Origin: UBA1738 sp003453455
GTDB taxonomy: Bacteria > Bacillota > Clostridia > UBA1381
Direction: 5' to 3'
NCBI GenBank assembly: GCA_946621875.1
Contig: CAMOOX010000060.1
Location: 1-6,819, forward strand
DNA length: 6,819 nt
Below the pieces are notes generated by a model, which saw only the letters and a list, made by a program, of their open reading frames with translations, had not been told where the DNA came from and searched no databases. Each line of letters starts with the position of its first letter. Position 1 is the first letter of the stretch. The position numbers were made by a program, and so were the translations under genes. Below are positions 1 through 6,570 of the stretch, in pieces.

Positions 1-17
1 CTTTTCACGCTGAAAAG
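1..17. repeat. Short perfect inverted repeat at window edge
   Basis: CTTTTCA, a CGC loop and TGAAAAG form a perfect 7-base-pair hairpin at the very left edge. It lies just downstream (minus-strand sense) of the domain relic at 37-150. On the plus strand no T-run follows it. On the minus strand any T-run would lie outside the window. It could be part of an intrinsic terminator for the relic's former gene or for a neighbour to the left, but this cannot be decided here. Confidence 0.35.
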
Positions 18-36
18 TAGGGAAAAAATACCATAA

Positions 37-150
37 CTATTTATATAATGCCAAATCGGTAAGGGCAGTACAAGACCAATAATAAGAACTGCGTTCACCG
101 GAAACTATAAGTTTCAATGTATTTACTCCGCTGACATTTATACCGAAATT
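37..150 (-). pseudogene. Relic of the C-terminal end of an NPCBM-like carbohydrate-binding or stalk domain protein
   Basis: Reading the minus strand from 150 to 37 gives about 37 codons between an upstream TAA (153-151) and a TAG (39-37). The peptide contains GINVSGVNTLKLIVSG, then a serine/tyrosine-rich stretch, then CTALTDLALYK at the stop. From memory of the family, this resembles the last two beta-strands of NPCBM-type domains found at the ends of secreted clostridial proteins, where a 'V-S-G-V-x-T-L-K-L' strand is followed by a 'x-L-x-D-x-x-L' strand. The rest of the domain is absent: the frame closes at once upstream and the DNA there becomes plain AT-rich sequence. I therefore call it a decayed 3' fragment rather than a gene. 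A TTG at 117-115 has a GGAG 8 bases upstream and could start a 26-codon peptide, but I consider that chance. The family assignment is by eye and moderate at best. Confidence 0.42.
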
Positions 151-212
151 TTATTAAATTGAATTTATGTGACATAGTTAATATACATAAAATTTAAAAT
201 AAGGCAATAGAT

Positions 213-251
213 AAAATAAAAAAATCACAATACAGATTGTACTGTGATTTT
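213..251 (-). terminator. Intrinsic terminator of the pseudouridine synthase gene
   Basis: A 14-base-pair inverted repeat (221-234 with 238-251, three-base loop) lies 17 bases past the stop codon of the minus-strand gene. Transcribed from the minus strand, the only imperfect position (230/242) becomes a G-U wobble, so the RNA stem is continuous. From the plus strand the same position is an A-C mismatch. On the minus strand the stem runs directly into a T-rich tail (complement of the A-run at about 213-224). Both facts point to the minus strand as the working direction. A second weak hairpin, TTAAGTA-TTTT-TACTTAA (259-276), sits over the stop codon. Confidence 0.85.
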
Positions 252-268
252 ATAAAAATTAAGTATTT

Positions 269-1210
269 TTACTTAAACTTCACATCTTTTATCTCGAAAA
301 CCTTCCCGTTTAAATATTCCAAAATTCCGCTGTCTGTTGCAAACTCAAACTTGATTTTATAAGCATAAAGTGCTTGCTGCGTAAAAGAAAATTTTCGGTT
401 TATTTCTGGCGGAGCATATTTTCTGTCGCCCAAAAGCGGGTGACCTATATGCGAAAAACTTGCGCGTATTTGGTGTGTTCTGCCTGTTTCAAGCTCTGCC
501 TGAATGAGCGAATAGTCTGGAAATTCCTCTAAAACGCGGTATTTTGTAATCACACTTTTTGAGTTTGGAACGGGTTCATCAAAAAAAGTAACTTTTCTTG
601 TGTTTTCATCACGCAAAAGATAACCGCAAATTTTTCCTTCTTTTTCCTTAAAATGTCCATATGCAAGGCATAAATAAAATTTTTTAATCTCACGGTTTTT
701 TATTTTCTCATTCAAAATCCTAAGCGCAGCGGCATTTTTTGCGGCAATCACAATGCCGCCTGTGCCACGGTCTATGCGATTTGCAAGGGCGGGGACAAAG
801 GTGTTTTCGTTATCGGGCAAATACTCGCCTTTTTTGTAAAGATAACTTTTGATGTGCGACAGCAGATTTTCGGGATTTTGCTTATCATCTTCGTGCGCCA
901 AAACCCCTTGCGGCTTATTTACAAGGAGCAAATTTTCATCTTCGTAAACGATATTGAGATTTGGGGATATTTCCATAAAGTCGGATAAATAAGAGGGCTT
1001 TTCAAAAAAATCGTCACTAAAATAAAGAGATAAAACATCCCCTTCGCAAAGTTTATATGAACCGTCTTTTATATGCTTTGTGCCGAGCTTTACGCAGTTT
1101 TTTCGGATACCTTTGTAGAGCATATTTTTTGGAAGATTTGGCATAAGCTTTGTCAAAAACTTGTCAAGCCTTTGCCCTGCATCATTTTTGCCTGCGGTTA
1201 TCTTTTGCAT
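269..1210 (-). CDS. RluA-family RNA pseudouridine synthase
   Basis: This 313-residue protein should isomerise specific uridines to pseudouridine in rRNA or tRNA in the cytoplasm. Residues 1 to about 70 look like an S4 RNA-binding domain (AGQRLDKFL near residue 11). The catalytic domain follows from about residue 85. The motif NRIDRGTGG (144-152) carries the catalytic aspartate D147, LETGRTHQIR (240-249) is the conserved uridine-pocket motif, and GDRKY follows at 261. The usual His of HRLD is Asn here, which I recall from many clostridial members. The ATG at 1210 is chosen because AAGGAG lies 7 bases upstream and the S4 domain begins right after it. A longer reading from 1273 would add 21 residues unlike the family and start inside the promoter. 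The gene is divergent from the yesL-mnmG operon and ends in a clear terminator. The exact target uridine (RluC-, RluD- or other type) cannot be told from sequence alone, so I give no symbol. Confidence 0.93.
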   Translation of the reverse strand: MQKITAGKNDAGQRLDKFLTKLMPNLPKNMLYKGIRKNCVKLGTKHIKDGSYKLCEGDVLSLYFSDDFFEKPSYLSDFMEISPNLNIVYEDENLLLVNKPQGVLAHEDDKQNPENLLSHIKSYLYKKGEYLPDNENTFVPALANRIDRGTGGIVIAAKNAAALRILNEKIKNREIKKFYLCLAYGHFKEKEGKICGYLLRDENTRKVTFFDEPVPNSKSVITKYRVLEEFPDYSLIQAELETGRTHQIRASFSHIGHPLLGDRKYAPPEINRKFSFTQQALYAYKIKFEFATDSGILEYLNGKVFEIKDVKFK

Positions 1211-1244
1211 ACAGCAACTCCTTCGTAAATTTTCCTTTAAACAT

Positions 1245-1273
1245 ATTGTAACATAAAAGTTTTTGTGATACAA
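1245..1273 (-). promoter_or_regulatory. Sigma-A-type promoter for the pseudouridine synthase gene
   Basis: On the minus strand, TTGTAT (1273-1268) and TACAAT (1250-1245) are separated by exactly 17 bases. The -10 box is preceded by TG and one base, giving the extended form TGTTACAAT. Transcription would begin near 1238, leaving a leader of about 28 bases that contains the AAGGAG site. The -35 box is weak (TTG only), while the -10 matches 5 of 6. The two boxes overlap those of the plus-strand promoter almost base for base. Confidence 0.65.
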
Positions 1274-1274
1274 T
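1246..1274 (+). promoter_or_regulatory. Sigma-A-type promoter for the yesL-mnmG-MBOAT-SGNH operon
   Basis: TTGTAA (1246-1251) and TACAAT (1269-1274) are 17 bases apart. TG at 1266-1267 makes an extended -10, TGATACAAT. The start would be near 1281, with a leader of about 30 bases that includes a run of nine T (1288-1296) and the ribosome binding site GAGAGG (1297-1302), 8 bases before the ATG. A perfect TATAAT also occurs at 1278-1283, but nothing like a -35 box lies at a proper distance from it, so it is the second choice. No other promoter is visible before 6511. Confidence 0.62.
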
Positions 1275-1310
1275 AACTATAATTGTATTTTTTTTTGAGA
1301 GGAATTTGAT

Positions 1311-2150
1311 ATGGGACTATTTTTTAATTATAATAAACCCGGCCCTGGTGTTGATAAGAATGCGCCTAAGAAAAAGGGGATTTTTCTGTATTTTGAACTG
1401 TTTTTCAGGAAATTCTGGCTATTGATTAAGGCAAATATGCTGTATTTTGCCGTAAGTATTCCGGTTATGGCTATATATAATTTTATTATTATCAACGCTT
1501 TGACTGCATTTTTGCCAAGCGAGATACAAGCGCAGGCATGGCAGATGTCGCTTGTTTTCACATCAATTATTACAATTCTTTGGGGGGCAGGCCCTGTATC
1601 CGGCGGATATACCTATATTTTGCGTAACTCTGCAAGGGAGGAGCATGTTTGGATATGGTCCGATTTCTTTGAAAAATCCAAGGAGACTTTTAAAATTGGC
1701 ATAATTATGCTTATAGCTGACATATTTATGCTTGTTTTAGGCATAAATGCCGTAAATGTATATGTTGCTATGATAAAATCGGGCTATGCATTTGCCAGGT
1801 ATGCTCTTGTGGCAATGCTTGTGTTTTTTGTGTTTTACACATTTATGCACTATTATATCTATGAATTTGGCATAACCTTTGAAAACAAAACAAGAAAAAC
1901 TTTTCAAAATGCGCTGATAACAGGTATTGCAACGCTGCCTGCAAATCTCTTTTTGACAGTATTTGTGGTAGCAGCAACAATATTTATATTTGAAAGACTC
2001 ACGCCGTTTTCAATCATTTTATTGCTTTTTTTGATATGGATAAGCTTTATGCGGTTTCCTATTGATTTTTATACGGCGCGTATGATAAAACGAAGATTTA
2101 TAGAAGACAGAACCGGGGAGAGTGGCAAAAAAGATGACGGAATTTCTTGA
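1311..2150 (+). CDS. YesL/DUF624-family multi-pass membrane protein
   Basis: A 279-residue integral membrane protein of unknown biochemical role. The start is secure: GAGAGG ends 8 bases before the ATG, and the N-terminus MGLFFNYNKPGPGVDK is the form I recall for clostridial YesL-family proteins. About six hydrophobic segments are visible, near residues 37-62, 78-98, 128-150, 163-186, 202-227 and 230-249. Between the second and third lies the family's conserved loop, GPVSGGYTYILRNSAREEH, followed by W-S-D-F-F. The tail after residue 255 is charged and cytoplasmic-looking. YesL-like proteins often sit beside carbohydrate-uptake or polysaccharide-utilisation genes, but their function is not established. 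Here the gene is first in a four-gene operon, and its last 17 bases overlap the start of mnmG in another frame, so the two are probably translationally coupled. Family assignment is firm; function is open. Confidence 0.88.
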   Translation: MGLFFNYNKPGPGVDKNAPKKKGIFLYFELFFRKFWLLIKANMLYFAVSIPVMAIYNFIIINALTAFLPSEIQAQAWQMSLVFTSIITILWGAGPVSGGYTYILRNSAREEHVWIWSDFFEKSKETFKIGIIMLIADIFMLVLGINAVNVYVAMIKSGYAFARYALVAMLVFFVFYTFMHYYIYEFGITFENKTRKTFQNALITGIATLPANLFLTVFVVAATIFIFERLTPFSIILLLFLIWISFMRFPIDFYTARMIKRRFIEDRTGESGKKDDGIS

Positions 2151-4002
2151 AAGCTATGATGTGGCTGTAATAGGCGCAGGACATGCAGGAATTGAGGCTG
2201 CGCTCGCCTCTGCAAGACTGGGGCAAAAAACAGTTATGTTTTCCATAAGCCTTGATGCAATAGCAAATCTTCCCTGTAATCCAAGTATTGGCGGGACTGC
2301 AAAAGGACACCTTGTGCGTGAAATAGATGCACTGGGCGGTGAAATGGGAAAGGCGGCGGACGCTACATTTATTCAGTCAAAAATGCTGAATGTCGGAAAA
2401 GGCCCTGCCGTACATTCGCTAAGGTGCCAAATTGACAGAAAAAGTTATCACCGTGAAATGAAAAAGAGGCTTGAAAATCAGGAAAACCTTCAAATAAAGC
2501 AAGCGGAAATAGTTGATATTGAATTTGATGAAAATAATAATGTAGTTGCGGTAGTAACACATCTTGGGACAAAATATGCGGTGAGGGCGGCTATAATTGC
2601 GACAGGGACATACCTAAAAGGCAAGATTATGATAGGCGAATATGAACGTGAGTCAGGACCTGACGGAATGTTTCCGGCAAATCTGCTTTCAGAAAATCTT
2701 AAAAAGAAAGGCATTGTGATAAGGCGTTTTAAAACGGGAACGCCTGCAAGAATAGACGGAAAGAGCCTTGATTTTTCCAAAATGGAACGGGAAGAGGGCG
2801 ATGCAAAAATCGTTCCGTTTTCTTTTGAAACGGAGATTTCCGGCGAAAACAAAGCGGATTGCTGGCTTACATATACTAACAGCGAAACACACAAAATAAT
2901 TTTAGACAATCTGGACAGGACACCTACTTACAGCGGCCGTGTGGAGGGGGTTGGTGCAAGATACTGCCCTTCTATTGAGGATAAGGTCGTAAAATTTAAG
3001 GATAAGCCACGCCATCAGCTTTTTATGGAGCCAATGGGGCTTGATACAAAGGAAATGTATGCACAGGGTATATCAACAGGACTTCCGGAGGATATACAGC
3101 TTGAAATGCTGCGGACTATAAAAGGACTTGAAAATGTTGAAATAATGCGCCCTGCATATGCAATAGAGTATGACTGTTGTGACTCGGTGCAGCTTTTTGC
3201 AACACTTGAATTTAAGGAATATCACGGACTTTACGGCGCAGGTCAGTTTAACGGTACAAGCGGCTATGAAGAAGCTGCTGCGCAGGGGCTTGTTGCAGGG
3301 ATAAATGCCGCGCTTAAATTAAAGGGTGAAGAGCCGCTTGTATTAAAGCGCAGTGACGGATATATCGGAACTTTGATAGACGATTTGGTGACCAAAGGCA
3401 CAAATGAGCCGTACAGAATGATGACATCAAGGAGTGAATACAGACTGCTTCTTCGCCAGGATAATGCAGATGAGAGACTGACGCCATTTGGATATAGGGT
3501 AGGTCTTATTTCTGGAAAGCGCTATGAAAAGTTTTTACAAAAACAGGAAATGATAGATGAAGAGGTTAGGCGCCTTGCAAAAACTTCTGTATCTCCTGAG
3601 AGGATAAATCCTGTTTTTGATAGGTGCGGAACAGCGGCTGTTTTAGCAGGGATAAAATTAAGCGATGCCTTAAAACGACCGCAGGTTACATATGCGGATT
3701 TGGCGGAGGTTGACAGTACAAGACCAAGCCTGCCCGAAGCCGTTTGTGAAGAAGCAGAGATACGAATAAAGTATGAGGGATACATAAAAAGACAAAAACA
3801 ACAGGTGGAACAGTTTTCTAAAATGGAAAATAGGCTTTTGCCTGAAAACGCCGATTACTCACAAATTCACGGACTGCGTCTTGAAGCGCGGCAGAAACTT
3901 AATAAAATAAGACCAAAATCTATCGGTCAGGCATCAAGAATTTCGGGTGTTTCGCCGAGCGATGTTTCGGTGCTTTTAATTTGGCTTGAAAGTCAAAAAT
4001 AA
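2134..4002 (+). CDS. mnmG: tRNA uridine-5-carboxymethylaminomethyl modification enzyme MnmG (GidA)
   Basis: MnmG is the FAD-binding subunit of the MnmE-MnmG complex. The complex adds an (carboxymethyl)aminomethyl group to C5 of wobble U34 in certain tRNAs, with methylene-THF, GTP and FAD/NADH. At 622 residues it has the family's usual length (E. coli about 629). Visible features are the Rossmann FAD motif GAGHAG (14-19), CNPSIGG with the conserved Cys48, the second conserved cysteine in RYCPSIEDK (Cys278), the FAD-contacting GQFNGTSGYEEAAAQG (about 370-385), EPYRMMTSRSEYRLLLR (425-441), and the C-terminal helical MnmE-binding domain with IKYEGYIKRQ (545-554) and GQASRISGVSP (598-608). All key residues are intact. 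The start is uncertain: a GTG at 2122 is only 1 base after GGGGAG (2115-2120), too close for normal initiation, while the ATG at 2134 is 13 bases after it and fits the family's N-terminus. mnmE and rsmG, its common neighbours, are not here. Confidence 0.97.
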   Translation: MTEFLESYDVAVIGAGHAGIEAALASARLGQKTVMFSISLDAIANLPCNPSIGGTAKGHLVREIDALGGEMGKAADATFIQSKMLNVGKGPAVHSLRCQIDRKSYHREMKKRLENQENLQIKQAEIVDIEFDENNNVVAVVTHLGTKYAVRAAIIATGTYLKGKIMIGEYERESGPDGMFPANLLSENLKKKGIVIRRFKTGTPARIDGKSLDFSKMEREEGDAKIVPFSFETEISGENKADCWLTYTNSETHKIILDNLDRTPTYSGRVEGVGARYCPSIEDKVVKFKDKPRHQLFMEPMGLDTKEMYAQGISTGLPEDIQLEMLRTIKGLENVEIMRPAYAIEYDCCDSVQLFATLEFKEYHGLYGAGQFNGTSGYEEAAAQGLVAGINAALKLKGEEPLVLKRSDGYIGTLIDDLVTKGTNEPYRMMTSRSEYRLLLRQDNADERLTPFGYRVGLISGKRYEKFLQKQEMIDEEVRRLAKTSVSPERINPVFDRCGTAAVLAGIKLSDALKRPQVTYADLAEVDSTRPSLPEAVCEEAEIRIKYEGYIKRQKQQVEQFSKMENRLLPENADYSQIHGLRLEARQKLNKIRPKSIGQASRISGVSPSDVSVLLIWLESQK

Positions 4003-4025
4003 TATAGTAAAAGGAGGTACACAAA

Positions 4026-5489
4026 ATGCTTTTTAATTCCTTTAATTTTCTAGTATTTTTTCCTTTTGTAGCGCTTATGTACTTCCTTATACCGCAAAAA
4101 GTAAAGTACTTGTGGCTGCTTGCGGCGAGCTACTACTTTTATATGAGTTGGAATCCAAAATATGCAATTTTGATGCTCACCTCAACCCTCATAACTTTTA
4201 TGAGCGGCATTGTAATTGATAGAGTAAAAACAAAAACAGCAAAAAAATGGGCAGTTTTTGCAAGTTTTGCCACAAATCTTGCAATACTTTTTATATTCAA
4301 ATATTTTTATTTTGCAGTAGATAATATTAATTTGATTAGAAGCTTTTTGAAACTGTCTGCATATACGCCGAAGTTTGATATAATACTGCCTGTCGGGATA
4401 TCATTTTATACATTTCAGGCGCTTTCCTATACCGTAGATGTATATAGGGGCGATGTTTTGCCTGAAAGAAACTTTTTCAGGTATGCACTTTTTGTGTCTT
4501 TTTTTCCGCAGCTTGTGGCAGGTCCGATAGAGAGGTCAAAAAATCTGCTTTCACAGGTAAATAGTGAGCATCACTTTGATTACCTGAGAGTGAGGCGCGG
4601 GCTTTTAAAAATGCTTTGGGGGTACTTTTTAAAGCTTGTGATTGCCGATAGGGCAGCGATTTTGGTGAATACGGTCTATGATAATATTTCGGCATTTAGC
4701 GGAGCACAAATAGCTATTGCAACTATTTGCTTTGCTGTGCAGATTTACTGCGATTTTGCATCATATTCAATAATCGCAATAGGTGCTGCCGAGGTTATGG
4801 ATTTTAAGCTTATGCAAAACTTTAAAAGGCCTTATTTTGCAACATCAATATCGGATTTTTGGAGAAGATGGCATATATCACTTTCGAGCTGGTTCCGCGA
4901 TTACCTTTATATACCACTCGGAGGAAGCAGGAGGGGCACGCTAAGAAAGTATTTAAATCTTATGATTGTCTTTTTGATAAGTGGTCTGTGGCATGGAGCA
5001 AGCTGGCATTTTGTCGTATGGGGTGCACTTCATGGAATTTACCAGGTTATTGAAAGGGCAACTAAGGAATTGAGAGCTAAGCTGCTTGAATTTATGCACA
5101 TACGGGGGAATAATTTTGTCTATGTATGCTTTAAGCGCATATTTGTATTTTTTCTGGTATCTTTTGCGTGGATATTTTTCAGAAGTCCGGATATGCAGGT
5201 AGCGCAAGAGGCGGTAAGGAAAATATTTACTGATTTTGGTACCTTCAATTTTGCAAAGATAACCGATTTTGGCGTGGATGCAGCAAATGCAGCTGTGCTT
5301 ATATGTGCCGCGTCTGTACTTTTGTTGGTTAGCGTTTTTGCAGAGAAGGTAGAATTGGCTGGCAGAATTGAAAAAATACATTTTCCTGTAAGGTGGATAA
5401 TTTATTTTCTATTGATTTTTGTTGTGCTTATTTTCGGTATTTACGGACCTGATTTTGATGCGAGCCAGTTTATATATTTCCAATTCTAA
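4026..5489 (+). CDS. MBOAT-family membrane O-acyltransferase (AlgI/PatA/DltB-like)
   Basis: This 487-residue protein should move an acyl (commonly acetyl) group through the membrane for O-acylation of an extracytoplasmic polymer. Roughly ten hydrophobic segments are visible, starting with the family-typical N-terminus (residues 1-60: MLFNSFNFLVFF, then YYFYMSWNPKY). Conserved blocks appear in order: PVGISFYTFQALSYTVDVYRG (about 122-142), FPQLVAGPIER (160-170), the CDFASYS segment (242-248), DFWRRWHISLS (277-287) leading into RDYLYIPLGG (291-300), and SGLWHGASWHFVVWGALHG (319-337). His323 in the WHGA block corresponds to the essential MBOAT histidine (AlgI His322 in the literature); His336 is also conserved. 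AGGAGG lies 8 bases before the ATG, an ideal site. The gene follows mnmG by 23 bases and precedes the SGNH gene by 14. Domain order matches AlgI better than DltB, and no dlt genes accompany it. The acceptor polymer is unknown. Confidence 0.94.
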   Translation: MLFNSFNFLVFFPFVALMYFLIPQKVKYLWLLAASYYFYMSWNPKYAILMLTSTLITFMSGIVIDRVKTKTAKKWAVFASFATNLAILFIFKYFYFAVDNINLIRSFLKLSAYTPKFDIILPVGISFYTFQALSYTVDVYRGDVLPERNFFRYALFVSFFPQLVAGPIERSKNLLSQVNSEHHFDYLRVRRGLLKMLWGYFLKLVIADRAAILVNTVYDNISAFSGAQIAIATICFAVQIYCDFASYSIIAIGAAEVMDFKLMQNFKRPYFATSISDFWRRWHISLSSWFRDYLYIPLGGSRRGTLRKYLNLMIVFLISGLWHGASWHFVVWGALHGIYQVIERATKELRAKLLEFMHIRGNNFVYVCFKRIFVFFLVSFAWIFFRSPDMQVAQEAVRKIFTDFGTFNFAKITDFGVDAANAAVLICAASVLLLVSVFAEKVELAGRIEKIHFPVRWIIYFLLIFVVLIFGIYGPDFDASQFIYFQF

Positions 5490-5503
5490 GGGAGGGTTAA
5501 GCA

Positions 5504-6511
5504 ATGAAAACGGCAAAGAGAGTTTTGGCTCTGGCTGTGTTTTTCTCAATATTTTTTGCGCTGTTTTCTTTGTGTGACCGAATTTTGTCCCGAAAGGAGG
5601 TTGAGGGGTGGTGGAATGTAACCGCAAAAATTGACGGTTTTTATAACAGTCCGAAAAATGAATATGATGTTATATTTTTTGGATCTTCAAACACATATTG
5701 CAGTTTTAATCCGCTTGTTATATGGAAAGAAACAGGGGTTAAAAGCTATGTTTTTGCAACACAGCAGCAGCCTCTTTGGGCGACATATTATTATATGAAA
5801 GATGCATTTAAACGGCAAAATCCTGATGTTGCGGTGCTTGATGTTTTAATGGCGTCAAAAAATGATGAGTATTATGATGACGGTGTAAACTATACATTTT
5901 GTGATAATATGCCGTTTAGTTTTGATAAGATAGCGCTTGCGCGTGTATCAGCGCCGAAAGGCAGACGGCTTGGACTTTTAATTAGATTTTTAAAATACCA
6001 TTCGAGGTGGAATGAACTTAAAAAAGAGGATTTTGAATACCGCAAAAGGGATATGAGCGATTATTCCAAGGGCTTTTATGTGCTTACATCAAAGTGCAAT
6101 AACGCAGAGCATACTGATTTAAAAAATGTAGAGGATAGCCTGCCTTTAAGCGATAAGAACAGGGAATATCTTGATAAAATAATAGCGCTTTGCAAGGAGA
6201 ATGATGTGCGTCTTATGCTTTTAAAAGCGCCGTCAAACAGCACAGAGGAAGAAAAGCGTTATTATAATTCAGTTGCAAAGATAGCAGAAGAAAATGGGTT
6301 GGAATTTGTGGATTATAATATGTGCTATGACGAAATAGGACTTGATATGGCGACAGATTTTTTTGATGAGCGGCATCTGAATATTTTTGGTGCGGAAAAG
6401 TTTACAGAGTATTTTGTGAAAACAACGGAATACTTTAAAGATAGGGAATGTTCTGATAATGATTGGCAAGGCGACTATGAGAGGTATGTAAAAGAAAGGG
6501 ATAAAAAATAG
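5504..6511 (+). CDS. SGNH/GDSL-like membrane-anchored protein, probable O-acyltransfer partner of the MBOAT protein
   Basis: A 335-residue protein with one N-terminal hydrophobic segment (about 7-24), best read as an uncleaved anchor with the rest outside the cell. The cysteine at 24 follows leucine, so it is not a good lipobox. DVIFFGSSNTY (55-65) fits SGNH block I with Ser62 as the likely nucleophile, and DFFDERHLNIFGAEKF (285-300) fits block V, with Asp288 and His291 as the likely Asp/His pair. The TQQQP segment (76-80) may form part of the oxyanion site. All three catalytic positions are present, so an active enzyme is expected. The last 25 residues are strongly charged. GGGAGG sits 8 bases before the ATG, and the gene begins 14 bases after the MBOAT stop. 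By analogy with AlgJ/AlgX, PatB and DltD, it would transfer the acyl group passed over by the MBOAT protein. Fold and pairing are well supported; substrate and direction (transfer or hydrolysis) are inferred. Confidence 0.85.
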   Translation: MKTAKRVLALAVFFSIFFALFSLCDRILSRKEVEGWWNVTAKIDGFYNSPKNEYDVIFFGSSNTYCSFNPLVIWKETGVKSYVFATQQQPLWATYYYMKDAFKRQNPDVAVLDVLMASKNDEYYDDGVNYTFCDNMPFSFDKIALARVSAPKGRRLGLLIRFLKYHSRWNELKKEDFEYRKRDMSDYSKGFYVLTSKCNNAEHTDLKNVEDSLPLSDKNREYLDKIIALCKENDVRLMLLKAPSNSTEEEKRYYNSVAKIAEENGLEFVDYNMCYDEIGLDMATDFFDERHLNIFGAEKFTEYFVKTTEYFKDRECSDNDWQGDYERYVKERDKK

Positions 6512-6519
6512 TAAAAAAA

Positions 6520-6532
6520 GTGTTGACAACAC
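6520..6532. repeat. Perfect palindrome over the tRNA promoter -35 box
   Basis: GTGTTG-A-CAACAC is a perfect 6-base-pair inverted repeat around one central base. It contains the whole TTGACA box. It begins 9 bases after the stop codon of the SGNH gene and is flanked by an A-run (6513-6519) on the left and by GGTGG and six T (6538-6543) on the right. As RNA it gives only a 5-base-pair stem with a GAC loop and no immediate T-run, so it would be a poor terminator. It may be an operator, or chance symmetry, since TTGACAA is itself palindromic. Confidence 0.4.
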
Positions 6533-6551
6533 GGTGGTTTTTTGCTATAAT
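6523..6551 (+). promoter_or_regulatory. Full-consensus sigma-A promoter for tRNA-Ser
   Basis: TTGACA (6523-6528) and TATAAT (6546-6551) both match the consensus 6 of 6, with the ideal 17-base spacer. TG at 6543-6544 adds an extended -10. Transcription should start near 6558, leaving about 12 bases before the mature 5' end of the tRNA at 6571. This is the strongest promoter in the window, as expected for a stable RNA gene. It begins only 12 bases after the SGNH stop codon, and no clear terminator separates the two, so mRNA read-through into the tRNA genes is possible. Confidence 0.93.
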
Positions 6552-6570
6552 AAATTTTGTCGCAAGAAAT

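Noticed and set aside
1..98. Minus-strand frame from GTG at 98 to the window edge, encoding a hydrophobic peptide (VNAVLIIGLVLPLPIW and onward)
   Set aside because: It has no ribosome binding site at a useful distance and a stop codon two codons upstream. It overlaps, in another frame, the better-supported domain relic at 37-150. Hydrophobicity is expected from the T-rich strand. It cannot be fully excluded because the frame leaves the window.
1211..1273. Extended N-terminus of the pseudouridine synthase starting at 1273
   Set aside because: The extra 21 residues do not resemble the S4 domain start, the start codon would sit inside the promoter -35 box, and the ATG at 1210 has an ideal AAGGAG site.
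2490..2909. 139-codon minus-strand open frame inside mnmG
   Set aside because: It lies wholly within a highly conserved gene on the other strand, has no recognisable domain, and is a shadow frame.
4953..5381. 142-codon minus-strand open frame inside the MBOAT gene
   Set aside because: Shadow of the conserved MBOAT coding sequence; no ribosome binding site, promoter or family features of its own.
5504..5590. Possible lipoprotein signal in the SGNH protein (Cys24 after a hydrophobic stretch)
   Set aside because: The residues before Cys24 are F-S-L; a lipobox needs a small residue (Ala, Gly or Ser) at position -1. An uncleaved membrane anchor fits better.
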